This document shows positions 16,542-25,211 of a stretch of 64,000 nucleotides of DNA, in pieces. Made by a program: the position numbers and the translations under genes. The number at the start of each line of letters is the position of its first letter. Position 1 is the first letter of the stretch. The notes under the pieces were generated by a model. It saw only the letters and a list, made by a program, of their open reading frames with translations. It had not been told where the DNA came from and searched no databases. Source of the DNA: an uncultured Lachnospiraceae bacterium (lineage in GTDB: Bacteria > Bacillota > Clostridia > Lachnospirales > Lachnospiraceae); NCBI GenBank assembly GCA_910584915.1, contig CAJUDM010000025.1:1-64000 (forward strand). Direction: 5' to 3'.

Positions 16542-16766
16542 TTACAGATTCAGAACACGCTCCTGAAACTTTTCCTTACTTTCCATAATTTCATAAGGTT
16601 CGTATTCTCCATAGGCACTGGGGCGGCTGATCGTCACCAACTGCACACCGTTTGCTCCTATCTGTTTTTGTAGCTTTTCGGTAAAATCCGCCAATGCTTT
16701 GCCATGTCTGGTCTTTACTGCAATACAGCCTTTTTTATCAAATTCTTTCGCTATAAGATAACACAT
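16542..16766 (-). CDS. Small DUF6718-like protein
   Basis: A 74-residue protein beginning MCYLIAKEFDKKGCIAVKTRHGK and containing the conserved-looking core GVQLVTISRPSAYGEYEPY. From memory this fits the DUF6718 group of small clostridial proteins, whose function is not known. It is followed directly by the 59-residue gene and lies 21 bp after the PIN-domain gene in the same direction, so the four small genes from 17373 down to 16353 may form one accessory operon. Confidence 0.75.
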   Translation of the reverse strand: MCYLIAKEFDKKGCIAVKTRHGKALADFTEKLQKQIGANGVQLVTISRPSAYGEYEPYEIMESKEKFQERVLNL

Positions 16767-16787
16767 AACTTAGCACCGTCCCTAACA

Positions 16788-17174
16788 TTACAAAAACACT
16801 TCACCTAAGCGTTTTTGCAGCTTCTTATCAAAAGTAACAATATCAATACCCTTTTCCCATTTATAACCATACAAAAGACAATCCACAAAATCAAGTTTGG
16901 GTGATTTGCCAAATATTTCTAATCCGCGAAGTAATATATCCACATTAAGAATAACCACATCATTAATCAATTTACGGAAATTACTTGCAATATCTTCCCT
17001 TGTAACCTGATATACACCTTCCAATACATAGCAGACTTCTGCCAATACCTCCAATGTTACATAACAATTTTTTCCTCGAATGATTGTTTTAATCTGCCGA
17101 AACTGTTCTTCATTATCCTGTAGCAAAAATCTCAGCACTGCATTTGCATCAAGTATACAATTATTCCCCTGCAT
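16788..17174 (-). CDS. PIN-domain toxin (VapC-like ribonuclease)
   Basis: About 128 residues. It has the PIN start ILDANAVLRFLLQDN with the first acidic residue, an internal Glu in LEVLAEVCYVL, and the later Asp cluster LDFVDCLLYGYK followed by IVTFDKKL. These acidic residues bind Mg2+ in PIN ribonucleases. The ATG at 17174 gives the normal PIN start and overlaps the preceding antitoxin gene by 14 bp, the usual arrangement for translational coupling. The RNA target is not predictable. Confidence 0.88.
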   Translation of the reverse strand: MQGNNCILDANAVLRFLLQDNEEQFRQIKTIIRGKNCYVTLEVLAEVCYVLEGVYQVTREDIASNFRKLINDVVILNVDILLRGLEIFGKSPKLDFVDCLLYGYKWEKGIDIVTFDKKLQKRLGEVFL

Positions 17175-17373
17175 GTTTTTTAATCGCCGCCTTTCTCCAA
17201 GCATCCTTTTCCTGCTCAATCAAAGAAGGATTCGCATACTTACAAAGTCCTCCTGCGGCTGACTCTCCCATATCTGTATCGTTTTCTATCGGAATCACAA
17301 TGACCTTTTGATTCATTTGTAATGGCTCTTTTACTTGAACTGCCGTCCCATCATAATAACCAATCATAGACAT
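17161..17373 (-). CDS. Antitoxin partner of the PIN toxin
   Basis: A 70-residue protein (MSMIGYYDGTAVQVKEPLQ...). The N-terminal part, with QKVIVIPIEND, resembles a short swapped-hairpin DNA-binding or SpoVT/AbrB-like strand region; the C-terminal tail (ANPSLIEQEKDAWRKAAIKKHAGE) is helical and probably wraps the toxin. It precedes and overlaps the PIN gene, which is the main reason for the call. Confidence 0.8.
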   Translation of the reverse strand: MSMIGYYDGTAVQVKEPLQMNQKVIVIPIENDTDMGESAAGGLCKYANPSLIEQEKDAWRKAAIKKHAGE

Positions 17374-17473
17374 ATTTCCACCTGCCTTTCTGCTTACTGT
17401 TTATAATAACATCAGATATCATATCCCGCAATACAAATTTCTATCAGATCATTTATATCCTTCTGCCATATAG

Positions 17474-17569
17474 TTACAGTTCAGTCATCTGCTTTTCATT
17501 CCATACTTTTACCGTCATATCTTCAACTCTCTCCTTTATCAAATTTTTTACTCCTGTAAAAGCGGTCAT
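17474..17569 (-). pseudogene. Possible remnant of a small gene
   Basis: A 31-codon frame (MTAFTGVKNLIKERVEDMTV...) with AAGGGGATGAT just before the ATG. After its stop another frame carries TIWQKDINDLIEICIAGYDI, so one frameshift would extend it to about 50 residues. This may be a decayed antitoxin-like gene beside the PIN pair; no family recognised. The rest of 17374-17720 shows only the ppdK terminator. Confidence 0.3.
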
Positions 17570-17624
17570 ATCATCCCCTTACATTCATCCCACTGATACT
17601 CAGAGCCTCCTTATTCCACAGCAC

Positions 17625-17665
17625 GCAAAAAATCCTCTGCTACCTAATTAAAGTAACAGAGGATT
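17625..17665 (-). terminator. Rho-independent terminator of ppdK
   Basis: AATCCTCTGCTAC (17631-17643) pairs with GTAACAGAGGATT (17653-17665) with one mismatch; on the minus strand the stem is followed by a T-run (17630-17625 region). It lies 56 bp after the ppdK stop. Confidence 0.85.
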
Positions 17666-17720
17666 TCCCTTTATCAATTCCTATAAAAATCAAGCCGCCG
17701 TTGTTTCAGCACCCAGTGTA

Positions 17721-20345
17721 TTACTTGTCGTTAATCGCCGCCTGTGCCGCCGCCAGCCTCGCAATAGGCACCCTGAACGGTGAACAGGAGACATAATCCA
17801 GCCCGATCTGGTGACAGAACTCTACGGAGGAAGGATCTCCGCCGTGCTCGCCGCAGATACCCACATGCAGCTTCGGATTAACCGGCTTGCCCAGCTTGAT
17901 CGTCATTTCCATCAGCCTGCCGACACCCTCTCTGTCGATCTTTGCGAACGGATCGTTCTCGAAAATCTTGCTGTCATAGTAAGCGTTCAGGAACTTGCCC
18001 GCATCGTCACGGGAGAATCCGAATGTCATCTGTGTCAGGTCGTTGGTGCCGAAGCAGAAGAAGTCAGCTTCCTTCGCGATCTCATCAGCAGTCAGAGCCG
18101 CCCTCGGGATCTCGATCATCGTGCCCACTTCGTATTCCAGCTTCACGCCCGCCTTCTCGATCTCGGCGTCAGCGGTCTCCACAACGATCTTCTTCACGAC
18201 CTTCAACTCCTTTATCTCGCAGATCAGCGGGATCATGATCTCGGGCTTCACGTTCCAGTCGGGATGTGCTTTCTGCACATTGATCGCCGCACGGATCACA
18301 GCCTTTGTCTGCATCTTTGCGATCTCAGGATAGGTCACTGCAAGACGGCAGCCTCTGTGTCCCATCATCGGGTTGAACTCATGCAGGGAATCGATGAATG
18401 CTTTGATCTCTTCCACGCTCCTGCCCTGTGCCTCAGCCAGCTTCCTGATGTCAGCTTCCTCTGTCGGTACGAACTCATGCAGAGGGGGATCCAGGAAACG
18501 GATCGTGACAGGACATCCCTCCAGCGCCTCATATAATTTTTCAAAGTCGCTCTGCTGATAGGGAAGGATCTTGTCCAGGGCAGCCTCTCTCTCCTCCACG
18601 GTATCCGCGCAGATCATCTCACGGAACGCGGCAATCCTGGTCTCCTCAAAGAACATATGCTCTGTGCGGCAAAGGCCGATGCCCTCTGCTCCAAGCTCGC
18701 GTGCCTTCTTCGCATCCGCTGGCGTATCGGCATTTGTCCTTACCCGTAACTTTCTGTACTTGTCAGCCCACTCCATGATACGGCCAAACTCACCTGCGAT
18801 CGTGGCGTCCACCGTAGGAATGATGCCATCATAGATATTGCCGGTGGAACCGTCGATGGAGATCGGATCTCCCTCATGATATTCCTTGCCTGCCAGCGTG
18901 AATTTTTTGTTCGCCTCGTCCATCACAATATCGCCGCAGCCGGATACACAGCAGGTACCCATACCGCGCGCCACAACCGCCGCATGGGAAGTCATACCGC
19001 CGCGGACTGTCAGGATACCCTGAGCCGCCTTCATACCTGTGATATCTTCAGGGGAAGTCTCAAGGCGCACCAGAACGACCTTCTCGCCTCTGCCCGCCCA
19101 TTCCACAGCATCCTCCGCGGAGAATACGATCTTGCCGCACGCCGCGCCGGGAGACGCACCGAGAGCTCTCGCAACGGGCTCGCTCGCCTTTAACGCCGCC
19201 TGATCGAACTGAGGGTGCAGCAGAGTATCCAGGTTGCGGGGATCGATCATCGCAACGGCTTCCTCCTCCGTTCTCATGCCCTCATCCACCAGGTCACAGG
19301 CGATCTTTAATGCTGCCTGGGCTGTCCTCTTCCCGCTTCTTGTCTGCAGCATGTAGAGCTTTCTGTCCTGGATCGTAAATTCCATATCCTGCATATCTCT
19401 GTAATGATCTTCCAGCGTTGCGCATACTTTATTAAACTGCTCGAACACTTCGGGCATCACTTCCGCCATCTTCGCGATCGGCATCGGGGTGCGGACACCC
19501 GCCACAACGTCCTCGCCCTGAGCGTTCATCAAAAATTCGCCCATCAGCTTCTTCTCGCCCGTAGCCGGATCTCTTGTGAACGCCACGCCTGTGCCGGACT
19601 CATCGGACCAGTTGCCGAATGCCATCTCCTGTACGTTTACAGCAGTTCCCCAGGAGTAAGGGATATCATTGTCACGGCGGTATACGTTCGCGCGGGGATT
19701 GTCCCAGGAACGGAACACAGCCTTGACAGCGCCCATCAGCTGATCTTTCGGATCAGAGGGGAAATCCTCACCGATCTTTTCCTTGTACTCCGCCTTGAAC
19801 TGGGAAGCAAGGTTTTTTAAATCCTCCGCTGTCAGATCGATATCCTGTGTGATACCCTTTTCCTTTTTCATCTCATCGATGAGCTCTTCAAAGTACTTTT
19901 TGCCGACTTCCATCACAACGTCGGAATACATCTGGATAAATCTCCTGTAGCAGTCCCACGCCCATCTCTCGTTTCCGGTCTTCTTTGCCACAACTTCCAC
20001 AACCTGTTCATTCAGTCCCAGATTCAGGATCGTATCCATCATACCCGGCATGGAAGCCCTCGCACCGGAGCGAACCGATACCAGAAGCGGATTCTCACTG
20101 TCGCCGAATTTTTTACCGGTTATCTCTTCCATTTTAACGATATACTCGTTGATCTGCCCCATGATCTCATCATTGATCTGTCTGCCATCCTCATAATACT
20201 GCGTGCAGGCTTCCGTTGTGATCGTAAAGCCCTGAGGCACCGGAAGTCCCAGATTTGTCATCTCTGCAAGATTCGCTCCCTTTCCTCCCAGAAGTTCGCG
20301 CATATTTGCATTGCCTTCCGTAAACAAATAAACCCATTTTGCCAT
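17721..20345 (-). CDS. ppdK: Pyruvate, phosphate dikinase
   Basis: An 874-residue enzyme interconverting pyruvate, ATP and Pi with PEP, AMP and PPi. The N-terminal ATP-grasp domain starts MAKWVYLFTEGNANMRELLGGKG; the swivelling domain has the phospho-His loop GGMTSHAAVVARGMGTCCVSG near 455; the PEP/TIM-barrel domain includes LCRTEHMFFE, MGHRGCRLAVTYPEI and the C-terminal ICGEHGGDPSSVEFC. The ATG at 20345 is preceded by AAAAGGAGAGAGAGT. In anaerobic Firmicutes the enzyme often works in glycolysis with PPi. It stands alone, divergent from an ABC-F gene. Confidence 0.97.
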   Translation of the reverse strand: MAKWVYLFTEGNANMRELLGGKGANLAEMTNLGLPVPQGFTITTEACTQYYEDGRQINDEIMGQINEYIVKMEEITGKKFGDSENPLLVSVRSGARASMPGMMDTILNLGLNEQVVEVVAKKTGNERWAWDCYRRFIQMYSDVVMEVGKKYFEELIDEMKKEKGITQDIDLTAEDLKNLASQFKAEYKEKIGEDFPSDPKDQLMGAVKAVFRSWDNPRANVYRRDNDIPYSWGTAVNVQEMAFGNWSDESGTGVAFTRDPATGEKKLMGEFLMNAQGEDVVAGVRTPMPIAKMAEVMPEVFEQFNKVCATLEDHYRDMQDMEFTIQDRKLYMLQTRSGKRTAQAALKIACDLVDEGMRTEEEAVAMIDPRNLDTLLHPQFDQAALKASEPVARALGASPGAACGKIVFSAEDAVEWAGRGEKVVLVRLETSPEDITGMKAAQGILTVRGGMTSHAAVVARGMGTCCVSGCGDIVMDEANKKFTLAGKEYHEGDPISIDGSTGNIYDGIIPTVDATIAGEFGRIMEWADKYRKLRVRTNADTPADAKKARELGAEGIGLCRTEHMFFEETRIAAFREMICADTVEEREAALDKILPYQQSDFEKLYEALEGCPVTIRFLDPPLHEFVPTEEADIRKLAEAQGRSVEEIKAFIDSLHEFNPMMGHRGCRLAVTYPEIAKMQTKAVIRAAINVQKAHPDWNVKPEIMIPLICEIKELKVVKKIVVETADAEIEKAGVKLEYEVGTMIEIPRAALTADEIAKEADFFCFGTNDLTQMTFGFSRDDAGKFLNAYYDSKIFENDPFAKIDREGVGRLMEMTIKLGKPVNPKLHVGICGEHGGDPSSVEFCHQIGLDYVSCSPFRVPIARLAAAQAAINDK

Positions 20346-20529
20346 ACTCTCTCTCCTTTTCTTGAATACTGCATTTCCAACATGCATAGTATAGCATATT
20401 CTCCCTGTTGTGCGTCTTTTTTTTTACAAAAAAGTAAAATATTCCCCCAACTCAAGAAAATTTTACCAATTTTACTTAAAATAAGAAACAATAGCAACAG
20501 CAACAACACTCCCAAATCTCGATTTTTCC

Positions 20530-20557
20530 TTGAAAAAGCGGAATGTTTATGTATAAT
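20530..20557 (+). promoter_or_regulatory. Sigma-A-type promoter for the ABC-F gene
   Basis: TTGAAA (20530-20535), 16 bp, then TATAAT (20552-20557) with an extended -10 TATG just before it. It lies 84 bp upstream of the ABC-F start codon. Confidence 0.65.
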
Positions 20558-20641
20558 AGAGAAGTAACCCTGCAAAAGCAGTAAAAGGAACGGGCTGCGC
20601 CCCATGCGGACAACAGACAATAGAAAGGAATATAGATCAAT

Positions 20642-22282
20642 ATGATAAGCGCAAACAACGTAACCTACAGAGTGGGCAAAAAGGCCCTATTCGAGGACGT
20701 AAACATCAAATTCACAGAAGGCAACTGTTATGGCATCATCGGCGCCAACGGCGCAGGAAAATCCACTTTCTTGAAAATCCTTTCCGGTGAACTCGAAACC
20801 ACAAACGGCGATATTGCCATCACGCCCGGCGAACGTCTCTCTGTGCTGGAACAGGACCACTTTAAATATGACAGCTACACCGTGATGGACACGGTGATCA
20901 TGGGCAACGCCCGCCTCTATGAGATCATGAAGGAAAAGGACGCCATCTATGCCAAAGAAGATTTCTCCGATGAGGACGGTATCCGCGTAAGCGACCTGGA
21001 GGCGGAATTTGCAGAGATGGACGGCTGGGACGCGGACACCAACGCCGCCATGCTCTTAAACGGCCTGGGCATTGAAACGGAACTCCACAGTGCGCAGATG
21101 TCCGAACTGGACGGCAGCCAAAAGGTAAAAGTCCTGTTGGCAAAGGCCCTCTTCGGCAACCCGGATATCCTGCTGCTCGACGAGCCCACCAACCATCTGG
21201 ATCTGGATGCGATCAACTGGCTTGAGGAATTTCTGATCGGATTTCAGAATACTGTTATCGTGGTTTCCCACGACAGATATTTCCTGAACAAAGTCTGCAC
21301 TCATACCGCTGACATCGACTACGGCAAAATTGAACTGTTCGCCGGCAACTATGATTTCTGGTATCAGTCCAGCCAGCTTATCTTAAAACAGCGCAAGGAG
21401 GCAAACAAGAAAAAGGAGGAACAGATCAAGGAACTGCAGGAATTTATCTCCCGTTTCTCCGCCAACGCCTCCAAATCCAAGCAGGCTACCTCCAGAAAGC
21501 GGGCGCTTGAAAAGATCCAGCTCGACGATATCCGCCCCTCCAGCCGGAAATATCCGTATATCGATTTTCGCCCCGAGCGCGAGATCGGCAACGATGTGCT
21601 GCTGGTAGAAAACCTCTCCAAAACTATCAACGGAGAAAAAGTGCTGGACAATATCTCTTTTATTGTCGGACATGATGACAAGATCGCCTTTGTGGGCGGA
21701 AATGAACTGGCAAAGACCACACTCTTCCAGATCCTCACAGGGGAGATGGAACCCGATGAAGGCTTTTACAAATGGGGCGTGACCACTTCCCAGGCTTACT
21801 TCCCCAAGGACAGCGGCGCGGAATTTGACAACGACTACACGATCACCGAGTGGCTCACCGCCTACTCCCCGATCAAAGATGTCACCTATGTCAGAGGGTT
21901 CCTCGGACGTATGCTCTTTGCCGGAGACGACGGCGTAAAGAAAGTGAAGGTGCTCTCCGGCGGCGAAAGGGTGCGCTGCCTGCTGTCCAAGATGATGATC
22001 AGCGGCGCCAACTGCCTGATCTTCGACGAGCCCACCAACCATCTCGACATGGAATCCATCACAGCACTGAACGAAGGCATGAAGAAATTCCCGGGCGTTG
22101 AACTGTTCTCCTGCCATGACCATCAGGTGGTGCAGACTACGGCAAACCGCATTATGGAGATCCTGCCGGGCGGTTCCCTGATCGACAAGATCACCACCTA
22201 CGACGAATACCTTGAGAGCGACGAGATGGCGAGAAAACGGACGATCTATACCAAAACAGAGTCCGATGAGGAAGATAACTGA
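20642..22282 (+). CDS. ABC-F family ATPase
   Basis: A 546-residue soluble protein with two ABC domains and no membrane segment. Domain 1 has Walker A GANGAGKST, signature-like LDGSQKVKVLLAKALF and Walker B DILLLDEPTNHLDLD. A charged linker (KQRKEANKKKEEQIKELQ) separates it from domain 2, which has LSGGERVRCLLSKMM and CLIFDEPTNHLDME but a shortened Walker A, GGNELAKTTLF; that change is, I believe, typical of this subfamily. ABC-F proteins act on the ribosome as translation factors or resistance factors. Resistance cannot be inferred from sequence alone. GAAAGGAATATAGATCAAT precedes the ATG. Confidence 0.93.
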   Translation: MISANNVTYRVGKKALFEDVNIKFTEGNCYGIIGANGAGKSTFLKILSGELETTNGDIAITPGERLSVLEQDHFKYDSYTVMDTVIMGNARLYEIMKEKDAIYAKEDFSDEDGIRVSDLEAEFAEMDGWDADTNAAMLLNGLGIETELHSAQMSELDGSQKVKVLLAKALFGNPDILLLDEPTNHLDLDAINWLEEFLIGFQNTVIVVSHDRYFLNKVCTHTADIDYGKIELFAGNYDFWYQSSQLILKQRKEANKKKEEQIKELQEFISRFSANASKSKQATSRKRALEKIQLDDIRPSSRKYPYIDFRPEREIGNDVLLVENLSKTINGEKVLDNISFIVGHDDKIAFVGGNELAKTTLFQILTGEMEPDEGFYKWGVTTSQAYFPKDSGAEFDNDYTITEWLTAYSPIKDVTYVRGFLGRMLFAGDDGVKKVKVLSGGERVRCLLSKMMISGANCLIFDEPTNHLDMESITALNEGMKKFPGVELFSCHDHQVVQTTANRIMEILPGGSLIDKITTYDEYLESDEMARKRTIYTKTESDEEDN

Positions 22283-22444
22283 TAGGTGCAACAGAAAGAC
22301 GAAAGCGAAAAGTGACATTCTGTCACTTGCGAAGGAGAGATTTATTTTTCTTGCGCCGTATCGCGAGAAAACGTCCGACGAAGTCAAACACAGAGCGCGG
22401 CAGCGCGGGCTTTCGAGACTCACTATAACAAGAAAGGAAACACT

Positions 22445-23257
22445 ATGCATTTATTTTTTACAGATCTGGATGGTACGCTGCTTACCGATGAAAAGCAGAT
22501 CACCCCGAAAACCCTGGAAGCTATCGATGCCTATATCAGCGCCGGAAATAAATTCATCATCACTTCCGGCAGGCCCTTTAACAATATCCGTGAAGTGGCA
22601 AAGCGGACCGGGCTTGACAGATATCAGGATCTTCTGCTGATCTGCTACAACGGCTCCGTGATCTACGACTGCGGAGCGGAAAAACCGCTTGTCGACCTGC
22701 GCCTTGATCCGAAAGATGCCCTGCATATCATCGATACCGCGGAGGAAATGGGCATCCACTGCCAGACCTACTCCTCCACAAAGGTAGTCTGCAGACGCCA
22801 CGATCCCGAGTCGGATTACTATGCTCACCAGACACAGATGGAGTTTATCTATGATGATGACATTCTCTCACATCTGGACGAAGCGCCCCACAAGGCGCTG
22901 GCGATCTCTCTGGGTGATTCGGGACGGCTTAAAAAACTGCAGCAGAAACTGGCTCCCTGGATGAAAGGAAAACTGACTACCGTCTTCTCCTGCCCTGAAT
23001 ACCTGGAATTTGTGGATCACCGCTCCGGGAAAGGAAGCGCTGTCAAATATGTCTGTGACCTGTACAATGTTCCGGTCAGGGACGCTTACGCCGCCGGGGA
23101 TGCCAACAACGACTTCTCCATGCTCTCCGCCGCCGGCAACAGCATCGCCATGATAAACGGCAGCGACGAGGTAAAAGCCATAGCCTCTATCCTCACAGAA
23201 AAAGACAATAACCACGACGGGCTGGCGGATATCCTGTTCCGTCTGGCTGGGGAATAA
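22445..23257 (+). CDS. Cof-type HAD-superfamily sugar-phosphate phosphatase
   Basis: A 270-residue HAD-IIB hydrolase. Motif I is FFTDLDGTLLTDEK at the start, motif II TSGRP, motif III Lys in the C-terminal half, and motif IV YAAGDANNDFSML. A type C2 cap lies at about 85-185. Such phosphatases act broadly on sugar phosphates or nucleotides. AAGAAAGGAAACACT precedes the ATG. A perfect 8-bp hairpin (22310-22328) lies in the 162-bp gap after the ABC-F gene. The gene shares a bidirectional terminator with the convergent FeoB-associated gene. Confidence 0.93.
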   Translation: MHLFFTDLDGTLLTDEKQITPKTLEAIDAYISAGNKFIITSGRPFNNIREVAKRTGLDRYQDLLLICYNGSVIYDCGAEKPLVDLRLDPKDALHIIDTAEEMGIHCQTYSSTKVVCRRHDPESDYYAHQTQMEFIYDDDILSHLDEAPHKALAISLGDSGRLKKLQQKLAPWMKGKLTTVFSCPEYLEFVDHRSGKGSAVKYVCDLYNVPVRDAYAAGDANNDFSMLSAAGNSIAMINGSDEVKAIASILTEKDNNHDGLADILFRLAGE

Positions 23258-23344
23258 CATACTGTACAGTCTGTGCGGCCGCAGCAATCAGATTTTCAAC
23301 AGCTGTATCATTCTTTCCCGCAGAGATACCGGCATGCGGGTGCA

Positions 23345-23396
23345 AAAAGAACAGGAAAACAGGCGCCCCGAAAGCCGCCTGTTTTCCTGTTCTTTT
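23345..23396. terminator. Bidirectional terminator with perfect 21-bp stem
   Basis: Bases 23345-23365 are exactly complementary to 23376-23396 with a 10-nt loop, and the stem ends in A-run and T-run on either side. It lies between the HAD gene (+) and the 45-residue gene (-) and can stop both. Confidence 0.88.
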
Positions 23397-23435
23397 ATTA
23401 CATAAAGAGAAAAACTCGATAACCCTTTTGTACTC

Positions 23436-23573
23436 TCAGTGGCAATGCCCTCCGCAGTGTGAGCAGTCCGCACCGCACTGCAGGGATTTTCCCTTCTTCC
23501 TATCGCGTACCATGCTCCTGATGATCAGTACCACTGCACCTGCTAAAAGCAGGCCTACTATCGCTGTCCCCAT
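23436..23573 (-). CDS. FeoB-associated Cys-rich membrane protein
   Basis: A 45-residue protein: one membrane helix (TAIVGLLLAGAVVLII), a basic stop-transfer patch (RDRKKGK), then a Cys/His tail CGADCSHCGGHCH. This is the layout of the small FeoB-associated proteins that normally end feoAB operons. Here no feoA or feoB is adjacent. The gene is divergent from a DtxR-type regulator across a palindromic operator, so it is probably iron- or manganese-controlled. The Cys/His tail probably binds metal. Confidence 0.82.
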   Translation of the reverse strand: MGTAIVGLLLAGAVVLIIRSMVRDRKKGKSLQCGADCSHCGGHCH

Positions 23574-23629
23574 TTTCTCACGACCTTTCCTGAAAAATTT
23601 GACTATCCTTTTTTCTGCGCTTCTCTATA

Positions 23630-23645
23630 GTTAGTATATACTAAC
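23630..23645. promoter_or_regulatory. Perfect 16-bp palindrome, probable DtxR-family operator
   Basis: GTTAGTATATACTAAC is a perfect palindrome in the divergent region between the FeoB-associated gene and the DtxR-type regulator gene. Half-site TTAG/CTAA is shared with known DtxR/MntR-type operators. Both promoters could be controlled from it. Confidence 0.72.
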
Positions 23646-23825
23646 CCTCATTGGATGTCAATACGTCACCAGAAAATATTTTCCCGGACAGAAATCTGTT
23701 TTATTTGTCACACCCGAAAAACTGTGTTATACTTAGCAAAATCATCATATCCTGTGCCATACGCCGGAAGGAAAAGAACGCCCCGGGCTGCCGCCCACAG
23801 GAATATATCAAAAGCAGGAAACAAA

Positions 23826-24200
23826 ATGAAAACTTTTATCAGCGAATCCTCTGAAAATTACCTTGAGACTATCCTTTTATTGAGCAAAAAGCTGCCGGTG
23901 GTCCGCGCTGTGGATATCGCCAACGAGCTGGATTTTAAAAAATCCAGCGTCAGCATCGCCATGAAGAATCTGAGAGAAAAAAATCATATCATCGTTTCTG
24001 AACAGGGTTTTATCTTTCTGACAGAAAGCGGAAAAGAGATTGCTGAGATGATTTATGAACGGCATCTCCTGATATCCTCCTGGCTTGAAAAGCTTGGTGT
24101 TCCACCGGATATCGCCGTACAGGACGCCTGCCGGATCGAGCATGTGATCAGCAGGGAAAGTTTTGATGCCGTAAAAAAATATGTGAATTCAAAAAACTGA
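23826..24200 (+). CDS. DtxR/MntR-type metal-dependent regulator, short form
   Basis: About 124 residues: a winged helix-turn-helix (TILLLSKKLPVVRAVDIANELDFKKSSVSIAMKNLREK, residues ~14-47) followed by the metal-binding and dimerisation domain (IYERHLLISSWLEKLGVPPDIAVQDACRIEHVIS, with His, Glu, Cys and His candidates). There is no C-terminal SH3-like FeoA domain, as in MntR-type short members. The ATG at 23826 is preceded by AGCAGGAAACAAA; upstream in-frame codons look non-coding. The palindrome at 23630-23645 is its likely binding site and the Cys-rich membrane protein gene its likely target. Confidence 0.9.
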   Translation: MKTFISESSENYLETILLLSKKLPVVRAVDIANELDFKKSSVSIAMKNLREKNHIIVSEQGFIFLTESGKEIAEMIYERHLLISSWLEKLGVPPDIAVQDACRIEHVISRESFDAVKKYVNSKN

Positions 24201-24285
24201 CCTTCATTCACCTGCCGCCCCTGTCTGAAGCCAGCAGGTGAATGAAGATTCCTAGTCTGATCTTATTACATATCAGTCCGGCATG

Positions 24286-24891
24286 TTATAGAATGAACAC
24301 CGATGCCAGTATACACGGCAGGCACACCGCCGCGCCCCAGAATATCTCCTTCATCGTATGCCTTTTAAGGCGCAGGGAAGACCATACCACCGCTATCGCG
24401 ATCAGGATACAGGGAAGGACTGCCGGCGCTCCCAGAAAGAACGACAGAAAGTAGAGCGTTCCTGTCACGCTGCAGGCGTGGCCGCTGGCGCGCACATGCA
24501 GCACCTTGTTAAAAAATACCAGCAGCGACATGGAGATAAAATAGGAGACAATGATATACTGCAGCTCCCTGCCGCAGTTTCCGGCCACAGAACAGACAAA
24601 CGCGGTCAGGTATCCCGCAAAGGTGAGCACAAACGCCATATTGCGCTGCTCTTCCCGCACTTCCCCGCCCTTCGGCAAAAGTTTCTGTATCGGATACGCC
24701 AGGACCGGCACAAGCCCCAGCAGCGTCACCGCCAGCGCCATCTGCGCCGCGCTGCTGCAAAAATTATCCAGTGACACCGTCAAAATGACAAGCATGCCGG
24801 TGATCAGAAGCGGCGGCACCGTCAACACTCTGATCCCCTTTGCCAGTATATTTCCGAATGTACTGTTCTGCACTCTCACTTTTTCGTTCAT
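24286..24891 (-). CDS. PAP2-like integral membrane protein
   Basis: About 201 residues with five to six hydrophobic segments. HVRASGHACSVTG and SLRLKRHTMKEIFWGA match the order of PAP2 phosphatase signatures (a central GH motif, then a later RHT with a downstream Gly), although the first KxxxxxxRP motif is weak (YPIQKLLPKGGEV). Possible lipid-phosphate phosphatase or a non-catalytic relative. The second of two ATGs is used because GAGGAAAAAA precedes it. A copy of the dispersed hairpin element lies directly upstream, with its tail 16 nt before this start. Confidence 0.65.
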   Translation of the reverse strand: MNEKVRVQNSTFGNILAKGIRVLTVPPLLITGMLVILTVSLDNFCSSAAQMALAVTLLGLVPVLAYPIQKLLPKGGEVREEQRNMAFVLTFAGYLTAFVCSVAGNCGRELQYIIVSYFISMSLLVFFNKVLHVRASGHACSVTGTLYFLSFFLGAPAVLPCILIAIAVVWSSLRLKRHTMKEIFWGAAVCLPCILASVFIL

Positions 24892-24907
24892 TTTTTTCCT
24901 CATTTCT

Positions 24908-25008
24908 GCGTTGCTTTATTGCGCAAAGCCAAAATATGGCTTACGAGTTTGTGACAAGCAACGCGCAGACACAAATCTCGCGATTGAAAATTTTAGTTTT
25001 CAATCTTT
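24908..25008 (-). repeat. Dispersed ~100-bp hairpin element before the PAP2-like gene
   Basis: It is about 92 of 100 identical to 55148-55247. On the minus strand it holds an AT-rich hairpin (25005-24982), a stem CGAGATTTGTG/CACAAACTCG (24980-24944), a third hairpin AGCCA/TGGCT (24941-24927), and a tail GCAACGC (24914-24908) complementary to GCGTTGC in the second hairpin's loop (24964-24958). Confidence 0.75.
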
Positions 25009-25112
25009 CTCCCTTCCGAAGCATTCCAGACGATCCGCCCAATCCGAATTTCACATTTTTTCGCCTGTTCTTTTTTCTGGTTTATGTTCCTCTTTGATCT
25101 AGTTTTAATTAC

Positions 25113-25143
25113 TATGTGTAATAGTATCACTTTTTATGTGTAA
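25113..25143. promoter_or_regulatory. Direct repeats TATGTGTAA upstream of substrate-binding gene
   Basis: TATGTGTAA occurs at 25113-25121 and 25135-25143, 22 bp apart, in an AT-rich stretch. A TATAAT-like box (near 25182-25187) lies further on before the gene. Possible operator; the regulator is unknown. Confidence 0.35.
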
Positions 25144-25211
25144 AATCAATACTTTTTATCACTTTTTTTCTTTTCCGCATATAATGTATAAAACCAAATA
25201 CGGGAGAATCT

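Noticed and set aside
20642..22282. Antibiotic resistance ABC-F determinant
   Set aside because: The sequence fits a housekeeping ABC-F subfamily with a shortened second Walker A; nothing specific to resistance is visible.
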